Positions 45,789 through 54,605 of a DNA stretch of 64,000 nucleotides are shown one piece after another. Under the pieces are notes generated by a model. That model ran no database searches and was not told the origin of the DNA. It saw only the letters and a program-made list of their open reading frames with translations. A program made the position numbers and the translations under genes. Position 1 is the stretch's first letter. Each line of letters starts with the position of its first letter. This stretch comes from Fidelibacterota bacterium (GTDB lineage Bacteria > Fidelibacterota > Marinisomatia > SCGC-AAA003-L08 > TS1B11), in assembly GCA_004124875.1 (NCBI GenBank), contig SCKJ01000005.1:1-64000 (forward strand). Direction: 5' to 3'.

Positions 45789-47180
45789 ATGACTCGCCTA
45801 GCCGATAGCATGCTCAGCCGTGGCCGCGTCCTGGTCATTGATGACGATCCCGATGTCCTCACGGCGGCGCGACTGCTGCTTAAGCAGTTTACCCACGAGG
45901 TTCGTACGATGCGCGACCCCGAGGGCCTCCCCGGCGTCCTGGCGGCGCGGCCCTACGATGTCATATTTCTCGATATGAACTACGCCTCGGATACCAGCAG
46001 CGGGCAGGAGGGGTTCCATTGGCTCAGCCAGATTCTGGCTATCGACCCTGCCGCCGTGGTGATCCTGATGACGGCCTACGGCGACGTGGAAATGGCGGTT
46101 CGGGCCATTAAATCGGGCGCCATCGATTTCGTCATGAAGCCGTGGCAAAACGAAAAGCTGCTCGCCTCCTTAAGCGCCGGGTTTGCGTTGCGCCAGTCGC
46201 GGGCCGAGTCCGATCATCTGCGCGGCGCCCGGCAGCAGCTGAGCGCCGCACTGGACCTGCCGTACCAGTCCATGGTGGGCCAGTCGCCGCAGATCATGGA
46301 GGTCTTCCGCACCATTGATAAAGTGGCCGACACGCCGGCCAATGTGCTGATCATCGGCGAGAACGGCACCGGCAAGGAGCTCGTGGCGCGGGCCCTGCAC
46401 CGGCAGTCTTCCCGCTCGGAGCAGGTGTTTCTGGCCGTCGATGTGGGGGCCATCAGCGAGACACTTTTTGAAAGTGAGCTATTCGGCTACAGGAAGGGCG
46501 CCTTTACAGATGCGCGGCAGGATCGTCCCGGACGTTTCGAGGCGGCCTCCGGGGGCACTCTGTTCCTTGACGAAATCGGAAACCTGTCCCTGGCCATGCA
46601 GTCCAAACTTCTGTCGGCGCTGGAAAATCGCCAGGTGACGCGGTTAGGGGATAACACGCCCCGCGATATTGACATTCGGCTCATATCCGCCACCAGCATG
46701 GATATTTCAGTGCTCATCGAACAGGGCCGGTTCCGCCAGGATTTGTATTACCGGATCAACACGATCGAGGTTGTCCTCCCTGCGCTACGCGAACGCAAGG
46801 ATGATATCCCCCTGCTGGCGGAGTATTTCCTCTCCATCTTCGGCCAGAAATACCGGCGCGCCGGACTGACCATTTCCCGCGAGGCCCGTGAGCAGCTTTT
46901 GGTCCATGACTGGCGCGGCAACGTCCGGGAATTGAAGCACGCGGTGGAACGGGCCGTGATCCTCAGCGATGATGAGCGCCTCATGCCTGCCGATTTCGCC
47001 GTTTCGCACACGGTCCGCGGGGCCGATGAGCAGCCGGCCGGAAGCGACCTGGCGGAAATCGAAAAACGCGCCGTTGCGCAGGCACTGCTTGAAAACAAGG
47101 GCAATATCAGCAAGGCGGCCAAGGCCCTGGGAGTCAGCCGCGCGGCCCTCTACCGGCGTATGGAAAAGCATGGACTTTAG
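45789..47180 (+). CDS. Sigma-54-dependent response regulator (NtrC family)
   Basis: A 463-residue activator. The receiver domain (about 12-130) has acidic pocket IDDDPD and phospho-acceptor D62 (VIFLDMNY). The AAA+ domain (about 160-390) has Walker A GENGTGKE, the sigma-54 contact loop GAFTDA (a common variant of GAFTGA) and Walker B GGTLFLDEIGN. The C-terminal Fis-type helix-turn-helix (NISKAAKALGVSRAALYRRM) binds DNA. The ATG at 45789 has AGGA 12 nt upstream; earlier codons run through the enhancer dyads. It should activate the divergent exporter operon. It overlaps its kinase gene by 11 bases. Confidence 0.92.
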   Translation: MTRLADSMLSRGRVLVIDDDPDVLTAARLLLKQFTHEVRTMRDPEGLPGVLAARPYDVIFLDMNYASDTSSGQEGFHWLSQILAIDPAAVVILMTAYGDVEMAVRAIKSGAIDFVMKPWQNEKLLASLSAGFALRQSRAESDHLRGARQQLSAALDLPYQSMVGQSPQIMEVFRTIDKVADTPANVLIIGENGTGKELVARALHRQSSRSEQVFLAVDVGAISETLFESELFGYRKGAFTDARQDRPGRFEAASGGTLFLDEIGNLSLAMQSKLLSALENRQVTRLGDNTPRDIDIRLISATSMDISVLIEQGRFRQDLYYRINTIEVVLPALRERKDDIPLLAEYFLSIFGQKYRRAGLTISREAREQLLVHDWRGNVRELKHAVERAVILSDDERLMPADFAVSHTVRGADEQPAGSDLAEIEKRAVAQALLENKGNISKAAKALGVSRAALYRRMEKHGL

Positions 47181-48531
47181 ACAGCATCTGGTCGTTCAGG
47201 TGATGTTCCGCGTGATTGCGCTGGCGGCGGTGCTGGGGCTCGCAGCACACCTCATTTACGCGACTAATCTCGTAGCGACCCCGGCCATCCTTTTCGCCGT
47301 GGCTTTAGCTCAGGTTTACGAGTTGATCCGCTATAACACGCGCACCGACCGCGATTTGACCTACTTCTTCAATTCGGTCCGTTACAACGATTTCAGCCTG
47401 AATTTTCCCTCCGGCAGACGCAGCCAGGCCTATTCCGGTCTGGTTGAAAGTCTCAATGAACTCATGTCCGCTTTTCGACGGGAGCGCGCCGGGAAAGAGG
47501 CGCAGTACAGATTCATGCAGACGGTGGTTGAGCATGTCAACATGGCCCTCATTGCTTTTGACAGGGACGGCGAAGTGCAACTGTTCAACCTGGCCGCCAA
47601 GCGTCTGCTGGGGGTCGGATATCTGCGCAGCCTGGGCGCGCTGGAAGATATTTCCCCGGCATTGGCGGCGGCCTTGCGCGACATTCGTCCCGGCCAGGAC
47701 TCCATTCTCAAGATGGAGCTGCTCGACGAACCGATGCAGCTGGCCCTGAGCGCCGTTGAGGTGCGGCAGGAAAACAAACTGCAGGTGCTGGTCTCACTCA
47801 TCGATCTGGAGCCGGCGCTGGCACAGAACGAAGTGCTCGCCTGGCAAAAACTCATCCGCGTACTGACCCATGAGATCATGAATTCCATTACGCCCATTGC
47901 GTCACTGTCGGGCAGCCTGTCGGGCGTGCTGCGGGATGCGCAGGTCGCTTCCGCAGGCAGTGACTTCGGCATCGGAGCGGAGGCTGCACAGGATTTGCGC
48001 ACCGGGCTGGATACCATTGGCAGACGCAGTGCAGGGCTGCTGCGCTTTGTGGAGGCCTACCGGAACCTGACCCGCCTGCCCAGTCCGACCTTTAAGGTGT
48101 TCAGGGTGGACGGCCTGTTCCAGCAAGTGCGGGAGCTCATGTCGGCCGAGCTCAGCCGGAGCGAACTGCGCATCAGCGTGGAGGTTGAGCCGGAGACGTT
48201 GGAGCTGACGGCCGACCAGGATCTCGTGGGGCAGGTGCTGATCAACCTGATCAAAAACGCCCTGGACGCGGTCGACGGCCGGGATGATCCGCAGGTGGGA
48301 CTCTCGGCCAAGCTCGACCGGCGCGGAAAAGTGGTGCTGCAGGTGCAGGACAACGGTCCGGGCATATCCCCGGAAGTGGCCGCACAGATTTTCATACCCT
48401 TTTTTACCACCAAGAGCGACGGCTCCGGTATCGGCCTGGCCATCTGCCGGGAGATCATGCAGATGCACGGCAGCAGTGTTACGGTGCAGTCGGACCCCGG
48501 CAGGCAGACTCTGTTTACCTTGAGATTTTAA
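47170..48531 (+). CDS. Sensor histidine kinase (NtrB/PAS type), partner of the sigma-54 regulator
   Basis: A 453-residue membrane kinase. The ATG at 47170 lies inside the last codons of the regulator gene (11-base overlap). Two N-terminal membrane helices (VMFRVIALAAVLGLAAHLIY and ATPAILFAVALAQVYELI) are followed by a PAS domain (MQTVVEHVNMALIAFDRDG). The H-box is RVLTHEIMNSITPI, and the ATPase domain has N-box NLIKNALDAVDG and G-boxes DNGPGISPEV and GSGIGLAI. No large periplasmic sensor domain exists, so the signal is probably membrane-borne or cytoplasmic. Confidence 0.92.
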   Translation: MDFRQHLVVQVMFRVIALAAVLGLAAHLIYATNLVATPAILFAVALAQVYELIRYNTRTDRDLTYFFNSVRYNDFSLNFPSGRRSQAYSGLVESLNELMSAFRRERAGKEAQYRFMQTVVEHVNMALIAFDRDGEVQLFNLAAKRLLGVGYLRSLGALEDISPALAAALRDIRPGQDSILKMELLDEPMQLALSAVEVRQENKLQVLVSLIDLEPALAQNEVLAWQKLIRVLTHEIMNSITPIASLSGSLSGVLRDAQVASAGSDFGIGAEAAQDLRTGLDTIGRRSAGLLRFVEAYRNLTRLPSPTFKVFRVDGLFQQVRELMSAELSRSELRISVEVEPETLELTADQDLVGQVLINLIKNALDAVDGRDDPQVGLSAKLDRRGKVVLQVQDNGPGISPEVAAQIFIPFFTTKSDGSGIGLAICREIMQMHGSSVTVQSDPGRQTLFTLRF

Positions 48532-48821
48532 GGTCTATTGCTGAGCAGCCAGCAACTGTTGACTCATCATCAGGCTTTCCCGGTAACAGCTGAGACGATT
48601 ACGATCATGCCGTGACCGGGACCTTTGCTGTTACCAAACCTGCCGGAATGCCCCTGCCGGAGGCCGCCAAAATCGTTCATAGGTAGCATTTGAGGATCAA
48701 GGGGGCCAGGTAATTTCATTCAGGCACGGGTCGGTTAACCTGTTGCAAATCGGCTGGCGCTCCCTGAAACTTCAGAGCAGTGAAACCTGTCTTTGGAAAA
48801 GGTAATACGGCACACATATAT

Positions 48822-49910
48822 ATGCGATTTTTGGTGACTGGCGGGGCCGGCTTTATCGGCAGTAACTTCGTGGCAAAACTGATGTCTGAAAATCTGGGCC
48901 AGGTGCTGGTGCTGGACAAACTCACCTATGCGGGGCACCTCGCCACCCTGCGCCGCTGGGAAGGGCACGCCGGTTTCCGGTTTGTGCAGGGGGACATTGG
49001 CGACCGGTTGACGGTCCGCCGCCTGCTGGCCGATTTCGCCCCCGATGTCGTGGTCAACTTCGCGGCGGAATCCCACGTCGACCGCAGCATCGACTCGGCC
49101 GGGGAGTTTATCGCCACCAATGTTGCCGGCAGTTACGCGCTTATTGACGAGACCCTGACTTACTGGCAGTCCCTTGATGGCGCCCGGAGCAAGGCCTTCC
49201 GTTTTCAGCATGTCTCCACCGATGAAGTTTACGGCTCATTGGGAGCCACGGGAGAGTTCACCGAAACCACCCCTTACGCGCCCAATTCGCCCTACGCCGC
49301 CTCCAAAGCTGCGGCGGATCATTTCGTCCGCGCTTACCATGCCACGCACGGTCTGCCCATCACTATTACCAACTGCTCCAACAACTACGGCCCATACCAG
49401 TTTCCGGAAAAACTGATTCCCCTGGCGCTGCTCAATGCGCTCGAGGGCAAGCCGGTGCCGGTTTACGGCGATGGCCTGAATATCCGCGATTGGCTCTATG
49501 TGGGCGACCACTGCAAGGCCATCCTGCAAGTGATTGACCAGGGCCGGACGGGGGAGACCTACAATGTCGGCGGCAACACTGAGCGCACTAATCTCGATCT
49601 GCTGCAGGCCCTTTTCGCGGCGCTGAAAGATGAGCGGGAGCTCATAGCGCAGGCCGGGACATTTGATACCGGTATCGACTATGCCGGCCTCATCACGTTT
49701 GTGGCCGACCGGCCGGGGCACGACAGGCGCTATGCCATCGACAGTGGCAAACTAAGGGCCGAGACAGGCTGGGAGCCGGTGGAAGATCTGGTCTCAGGCC
49801 TCAGGAAAACGGTGCGCTGGTACCTGTCCAATCTGGAGTGGTGCCGGGAGGTAACGGAGGACAACTACAACCGGCAACGGTTGGGTTTTGGCGAGCGGGC
49901 TTCAGGATGA
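48822..49910 (+). CDS. rmlB: dTDP-glucose 4,6-dehydratase
   Basis: A 362-residue extended SDR enzyme that converts dTDP-glucose to dTDP-4-keto-6-deoxyglucose. It has the NAD motif [11 protein letters not shown], the [12 protein letters not shown] block with the catalytic Asp-Glu pair, YAASK, and [18 protein letters not shown], all diagnostic of RmlB. The ATG of MRFLVTGG was chosen; a GTG 14 codons earlier adds atypical residues. Its stop codon overlaps the rmlA start (ATGA). No rmlC or rmlD follows, so later steps must be encoded elsewhere. Confidence 0.93.
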   Translation: MRFLVTGGAGFIGSNFVAKLMSENLGQVLVLDKLTYAGHLATLRRWEGHAGFRFVQGDIGDRLTVRRLLADFAPDVVVNFAAESHVDRSIDSAGEFIATNVAGSYALIDETLTYWQSLDGARSKAFRFQHVSTDEVYGSLGATGEFTETTPYAPNSPYAASKAAADHFVRAYHATHGLPITITNCSNNYGPYQFPEKLIPLALLNALEGKPVPVYGDGLNIRDWLYVGDHCKAILQVIDQGRTGETYNVGGNTERTNLDLLQALFAALKDERELIAQAGTFDTGIDYAGLITFVADRPGHDRRYAIDSGKLRAETGWEPVEDLVSGLRKTVRWYLSNLEWCREVTEDNYNRQRLGFGERASG

Positions 49911-50788
49911 AAGGGATCATTCTGGCTGGCGGTTCAGGGACCCGGCTGTTTCCCAACACTAAAGTGGTAAGCAAGCAGTTGCTGCCCATTTACGACAAGC
50001 CGATGATCTACTACCCGCTCTCCACGCTGATGTTGGCGAGACTCCGGGACATCCTCATTATCTCGACCCCTGAGGACACCCCCCAGTTCGAGCGGCTGCT
50101 GGGCGATGGCTCTCAGCTGGGCATCAATCTGCAGTACGCGGTGCAGCCGACCCCCGATGGCCTGGCGCAGGCGTTTTTGATCGGCGAAAGTTTCATCAAG
50201 GATGATGATGTCTGCCTCATCCTGGGAGACAATATCTTTTACGGGCACGGTCTGGTCGATCTGCTGTCATCGTCGGTTCAGGGGGTGAGCCAGGATGCCG
50301 GGGCAGCGGTGTTCGGCTATAATGTCAGCGACCCCTCCCGTTACGGCGTGGTGGAGTTTGACAGCCAGATGAAAGCGGTCAGTATTGTGGAGAAACCGGC
50401 GCGCCCCAAGTCGAACTATGCGGTGGTGGGGCTCTATTTTTACGATAATGGCGTGGTGGACATTGCCAAGGGCATCCAGCCGTCCGCCCGGGGGGAGTTG
50501 GAGATTACTTCCGTCAACCAGTCCTATCTGCGCGCCGGTACCCTGAAAGTACAGGTGATGGGCAGGGGTTACGCCTGGCTTGATACGGGCACCCCGGGCA
50601 CCATGCTCGAGGCTTCCAACTTTATCCGCACCATTGAGGAGCGGCAGGCGCTGAAAGTCGCCTGCATTGAGGAGATTGCGTACAACAACGGCTACATTGA
50701 CGCCGAGAAAGTGGCCCTGCTGGCTACGGATTACAAGGGTAACCCCTACGGGGAATATCTCCTGAAAGTCATTGCCGGTGAATCGTGA
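49907..50788 (+). CDS. rmlA: Glucose-1-phosphate thymidylyltransferase
   Basis: A 293-residue nucleotidyltransferase producing dTDP-glucose. Motifs are [44 protein letters not shown] and the metal-binding Asp in [11 protein letters not shown]. Length matches RmlA (about 290). Translation is coupled to rmlB through the ATGA overlap. The gene order B-A rather than the usual RmlBDAC suggests a partial pathway, perhaps for a 4-keto-6-deoxy sugar other than rhamnose. Confidence 0.93.
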   Translation: MKGIILAGGSGTRLFPNTKVVSKQLLPIYDKPMIYYPLSTLMLARLRDILIISTPEDTPQFERLLGDGSQLGINLQYAVQPTPDGLAQAFLIGESFIKDDDVCLILGDNIFYGHGLVDLLSSSVQGVSQDAGAAVFGYNVSDPSRYGVVEFDSQMKAVSIVEKPARPKSNYAVVGLYFYDNGVVDIAKGIQPSARGELEITSVNQSYLRAGTLKVQVMGRGYAWLDTGTPGTMLEASNFIRTIEERQALKVACIEEIAYNNGYIDAEKVALLATDYKGNPYGEYLLKVIAGES

Positions 50789-50878
50789 TGGCCCTGTACG
50801 GACCGGGCCAGCGTGTTGCCGGTGGCCGTCAGGCTCCGTACCGATCATGAACCACCCTCGCGTCAGAAGGAGATCGAG

Positions 50879-51226
50879 ATGAAAACAAACGTGCCTGAAC
50901 GACCGGACCACCCGCTTTATCAGCTTCTGCATCTGGAGGAAATCAAAGAGTTCAACAAACGCCGGTCAGCCGGGGAGCCGTTCGATCTGCGGGGCATCAA
51001 TCTGCGCTCCATGGATCTGCGCGGCCTGAATACACAGGGACTGGCGTTTACCGACACTTACTTGCGAAGCACCGATATCCGGGGGCTCGACCTGAGCCAC
51101 TGCCATATGGAGGGAGCCAGCATCTTTGAGGCCAAGATTTCCGGCACGCTCTTTCCGCGAGAACTCTCTGCGGACGAAATCCGGCTTTCGGTCACCATGG
51201 GTACCCGGCTGCGGTACGGGACCTGA
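50879..51226 (+). CDS. Small pentapeptide-repeat protein
   Basis: A 115-residue protein with AGAAGGAG four bases before the ATG. Residues about 37-95 form a run of A(D/N)Lxx-type units: FDLRGINLRSMDLRGLN, then TDTYLRSTDIRGLDLSHC and MEGASIFEAKISG. The unit count (about 11) predicts a short right-handed quadrilateral beta-helix. Similar short proteins occur in gammaproteobacteria with unknown function. It is probably co-transcribed with the GST-like gene 13 bases downstream. Confidence 0.72.
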   Translation: MKTNVPERPDHPLYQLLHLEEIKEFNKRRSAGEPFDLRGINLRSMDLRGLNTQGLAFTDTYLRSTDIRGLDLSHCHMEGASIFEAKISGTLFPRELSADEIRLSVTMGTRLRYGT

Positions 51227-51239
51227 CTCAGGAGGGCGC

Positions 51240-51854
51240 ATGTATAAACTGTACGGTCTGAGCACGTCCGGCAACAGTTACAAGGTGCGGCTGATGCTGG
51301 CCCACCTGGGTGAGACCTACCAGTGGGAGGAAATCCCCTCATCGTTGGTCATGCCGAGGACGCCCGAATTTCTGGCCATCAATCCCAATGGGAAGGTTCC
51401 GGTCCTGATCCTGCCCGACGGCCAGCCGCTGGCCGAATCCGATGGCATCCTCTATTATCTGGGTCATGGGACGCCCTACCTCCCCGAGGGCCGCCTGGAG
51501 CAGGCGCAGGTGGTAGGGTGGATGTGTTTCGAACAGCACAGCCACGAACCCTACCTGGCCCTTCCGCGCGTGCTCCAGCGTTTCCCTGATGATCCCCGGC
51601 ATGCCGATCTGCCGGAGTTGTACAAAAAAGGCTACTTTGCACTGGGCGTGCTGGAAAAGCATTTGTCAGAGCACGATTTTATAGTGGGTGAGGCCTACTC
51701 CGTGGCCGACATGGCCCTGTTCGCCTATACCCACGTGGCCCACGAGGGGGGCTATGACCTGGCCCCCTACCCGGCTGTTGGCCGCTGGCTCCAGCGGGTC
51801 GCATCGCAAGCGGGCCATATCCCTATAACGGCGCCGCCCGGCCCGGTCAACTGA
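51240..51854 (+). CDS. Glutathione S-transferase-like protein
   Basis: A 204-residue protein with GGAGG 4 nt before the start. The thioredoxin-fold N-terminal domain (MYKLYGLSTSGNSYKVRLML) puts Ser residues at about 8-12 where GSTs hold the activating hydroxyl. NPNGKVPVLILPDGQPLAES matches the glutathione-binding cis-proline and Glu-Ser motif. The helical C-terminal domain has VGEAYSVADMALFAYTHVA. Probably a cytosolic conjugation or reduction enzyme. Whether this organism makes glutathione is not shown in the window. Confidence 0.83.
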   Translation: MYKLYGLSTSGNSYKVRLMLAHLGETYQWEEIPSSLVMPRTPEFLAINPNGKVPVLILPDGQPLAESDGILYYLGHGTPYLPEGRLEQAQVVGWMCFEQHSHEPYLALPRVLQRFPDDPRHADLPELYKKGYFALGVLEKHLSEHDFIVGEAYSVADMALFAYTHVAHEGGYDLAPYPAVGRWLQRVASQAGHIPITAPPGPVN

Positions 51855-51956
51855 AAGCGGCGGCAGCGCGGTGGCCCACTGCATCTGTTGAGCCGGGGGC
51901 AGAAAATTTCGGAGTTGTAAAGGATCGCTCGCCGTCTATCAGCAGGAAATTATAAC

Positions 51957-53318
51957 ATGCCCCAACATATTCTGATCGATGCCGCCCAGCGTGGTGAACA
52001 GTTTCTCAGCGCCTTACCGGACCGCTCTGTGTACCCCACCGCTGAGGCCCTCGAAGGCCTCTCGGCATTTGACGTTCCTCTCCAGGAGGAGCCAGTCGAT
52101 CCCGCTCAGGTGCTGGAGGAGCTCGACAGCATAGGCTCACCGGCCACCGTGGCCTCGCCAGGCGGGCGCTACTTTGGGTTTGTCATCGGCGGCACTCTTC
52201 CTGCGGCTCAGGGCGCTTCGGTCTTGGCTGCGGCATGGGACCAGAACGCGGGTCTGGAAATGACTTCGCCCGTATCGTCGGCGCTGGAGCGGGTCGCCAG
52301 CGGATGGCTGCTGTCGGTGCTGGGGCTCCCGGAGAGTGCCGCCACCGGCTTTGTCACCGGCGCCACCCAGGGAAATTTTACCGCCCTTGCGGCCGCGCGG
52401 CACGCACTGCTGAGCAGGGCCGACTGGGATGTAGAGGAGCAGGGGCTTTACGGCGCGCCGGAAATCAAGGTTGTGGTGGGTGAGGAAGTCCACGTCTCAG
52501 TGCTGAAGGCGGTCTCCATGCTGGGGCTGGGTCGCGGGCGGCTGACGAAGGTCCCGGTGGATGATCAGGGCCGCATCCGGGCAGACCAGGTCCCCGAGCT
52601 GGATGATATGACGCTGCTCTGCCTGCAATCGGGCAACGTGAACAGCGGCGCCTTTGATCCTCTGGAGGAACTGTGCCAAAAGGCGGAGGGCGCCGGGGCG
52701 TGGGTGCATGTGGATGGCGCCTTCGGCCTGTGGGCCAACGCCACTGCGAAATATGCCCATCTCCTCACTGGCGTCGAGCTGGCCGACTCCTGGGCCACCG
52801 ACGCCCATAAATGGCTCAACGTCCCCTACGATTCCGGACTTTGCTTTGTGCGCAACCCCGAGGACCTGGTAGCGGCCATGTCGTCCACAGCGGCATATTT
52901 GGTTGAGTTAGGCCCGCGGCAGCCGTTTCACTTCACGCCCGAACTTTCGCGGCGGGCTCGCGGCATGGAAATCTGGGCGGCGTTGCGCTCCCTGGGCCGC
53001 CAGGGGTTGGCGGAGATGTTTGAACGGAACTGCGATCAGGCCCGGCGCATGGCCGAGGCGCTCACAGCCAGGGGCATTGAAATTCTCAATGAGGTTGTGC
53101 TGAATCAGGTCCTGGCGCGCTTTGGAAATGATGATCGAACCGTGCAGGTCATGAAGCATATCCAGGCTGGCGGGGAAGTATGGGCGAGTGATACCGTCTG
53201 GCAGGGCAAACGGGCGCTGCGCCTCAGCGTATCGTCGTGGGCTACGACGGATGACGACGTAGACAGAACATTGCGGGCAATATTTGAGGCGCATGACTTG
53301 GTGAAAGCAACCACATAA
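51957..53318 (+). CDS. PLP-dependent decarboxylase (group II, DDC/GAD family)
   Basis: A 453-residue enzyme of the aromatic-L-amino-acid/glutamate decarboxylase family. The cofactor lysine lies in SWATDAHKWLNVPYDSG. VTGATQGNFTALAAAR forms the PLP phosphate loop, and HVDGAFGLWA contains the Asp that contacts the pyridine nitrogen. Length is typical. The substrate amino acid cannot be read. It ends 15 bases before a receiver-domain gene; AGGA lies about nine bases upstream of its ATG. Confidence 0.85.
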   Translation: MPQHILIDAAQRGEQFLSALPDRSVYPTAEALEGLSAFDVPLQEEPVDPAQVLEELDSIGSPATVASPGGRYFGFVIGGTLPAAQGASVLAAAWDQNAGLEMTSPVSSALERVASGWLLSVLGLPESAATGFVTGATQGNFTALAAARHALLSRADWDVEEQGLYGAPEIKVVVGEEVHVSVLKAVSMLGLGRGRLTKVPVDDQGRIRADQVPELDDMTLLCLQSGNVNSGAFDPLEELCQKAEGAGAWVHVDGAFGLWANATAKYAHLLTGVELADSWATDAHKWLNVPYDSGLCFVRNPEDLVAAMSSTAAYLVELGPRQPFHFTPELSRRARGMEIWAALRSLGRQGLAEMFERNCDQARRMAEALTARGIEILNEVVLNQVLARFGNDDRTVQVMKHIQAGGEVWASDTVWQGKRALRLSVSSWATTDDDVDRTLRAIFEAHDLVKATT

Positions 53319-53333
53319 CCGGGGCAGAAACAT

Positions 53334-53873
53334 ATGAATGTGTTGATCATTGATGATTCGAAAGTTGGACGGATGTACGTTGAACGGGTGCTGGAACTGG
53401 AGGGACACACCTCTATTGCTGCCGGAAATGCCACCGTGGCCATGCAGGAATTAATGGGTGAGGTACGCTTCGGCGCCATTACTACCGATCTTTATATGCC
53501 GGACAAAGCTGGTGATGACCTCACCAGGGATTACCGCGACAAAGCCGGAGCGGCCGGGAAAGATCCCGACATTCCGGTCATTTTGCCGACAGGCAGCCAG
53601 GACCTGGCCCGGCCGGCTCAGGTGAAACAGGCGGGCTTCTACGAGATCATGATTATGCCGCCTGACTACAACCGGCTACGCAAGATTCCAACCGATATAG
53701 AGCCCGGTCCCGTGGCCGGTAAAAAGGCCGATGTGCCTGATCCTTTCCGCGCCATGATGGGCGAGATGATGAGCGCGATTACCCAATCCAAAGACATTGA
53801 AACCGCGCAATATGCGCAGCCGCAGGGTCAGCGCCATCGCGGAACGGGAGGACCGTTTCCCACCTTGTCCTGA
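53334..53873 (+). CDS. Stand-alone receiver domain protein with atypical lysine position
   Basis: A 179-residue protein. Residues 1-120 form a response-regulator receiver domain with acidic pair D7-D8, phospho-acceptor D52 (TTDLYMPDK) and the switch Thr in ILPTGSQ (T86). The conserved Lys of the K-P motif is absent; the segment reads EIMIMPPDYNRL. The last 60 residues are a disordered, Gly/Pro/Met-rich tail (FRAMMGEMMSAITQSKDIE). No output domain. It sits directly after the decarboxylase gene (15-base gap). Confidence 0.75.
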   Translation: MNVLIIDDSKVGRMYVERVLELEGHTSIAAGNATVAMQELMGEVRFGAITTDLYMPDKAGDDLTRDYRDKAGAAGKDPDIPVILPTGSQDLARPAQVKQAGFYEIMIMPPDYNRLRKIPTDIEPGPVAGKKADVPDPFRAMMGEMMSAITQSKDIETAQYAQPQGQRHRGTGGPFPTLS

Positions 53874-53933
53874 GGGAAAGGGGAAAGGTTTACTTAACGA
53901 GCGGGCATTTTTTATGCGGCAAGAGAGCGTCCT

Positions 53934-54605
53934 ATGACCCCATCGCGCAGGTCGAGTGGAAATCTCGGCTTCGGCTTTATTGTCATCGTTCTCGGCGTGC
54001 TTTTTCTTCTGGATGAGTTTCGCATCCTTTACTTTGGTGAGGTGGCCTCCATGTGGTGGCCCCTGATTCTGGTGTTCGTCGGCATGGTGAAATTTGGGGG
54101 GCAGGAGCGCGCCAGCGGCCTCATTTTTATTGCGCTGGGGGTCGCCTTTCTGCTGGCCAACGCCGGCTATTTTTACTGGAGGGATATTTTCCGGCTATGG
54201 CCGCTGCTGCTCATTCTGCTCGGTTTTTCCATCGCTTTTGGCGGAAGCGGGAGAGCCGGTTTCCGGTCCCGGGAGGTGACGGAAAATGAGTTCAGTGTCC
54301 GCTCCATTTTCTCCGGCGTTGAGCGCAGGATGTCGAGCCGGAATCTGGCCGGCGGAGAAATCATGGTCCTGTTCGGCGGGGCGGACGTCGATCTGAGCCG
54401 CTCCACTCCGGCGAAAAATTGCCATATCCGGGTCAGCGTGATCTTCGGCGGAGCTGAAATCAGAGTGCCGGAGGACTGGCAGGTGATCATTACCGGCACC
54501 CCCATTCTGGGAGGCATCTCCGACACCACCCGTCAAAATGACAGCGGACCGGTGGTGAAAATTTACTGCTCGGCTATCTTTGGCGGAATTGATTTAAGGA
54601 ACTAG
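53934..54605 (+). CDS. LiaF/DUF5668-like membrane protein
   Basis: A 223-residue protein with four hydrophobic helices in the first 105 residues (FGFIVIVLGVLFLLDEF, MWWPLILVFVGMV, GLIFIALGVAFLLANAG, LWPLLLILLGFSIAFGG). A C-terminal beta-rich domain follows with the VLFGGADVDLS and SVIFGGAEIRVPEDW repeats characteristic of LiaF-type envelope-stress proteins. It probably senses or reports envelope state. The stop codon abuts the convergent M28 peptidase gene with no spacer. Confidence 0.8.
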   Translation: MTPSRRSSGNLGFGFIVIVLGVLFLLDEFRILYFGEVASMWWPLILVFVGMVKFGGQERASGLIFIALGVAFLLANAGYFYWRDIFRLWPLLLILLGFSIAFGGSGRAGFRSREVTENEFSVRSIFSGVERRMSSRNLAGGEIMVLFGGADVDLSRSTPAKNCHIRVSVIFGGAEIRVPEDWQVIITGTPILGGISDTTRQNDSGPVVKIYCSAIFGGIDLRN

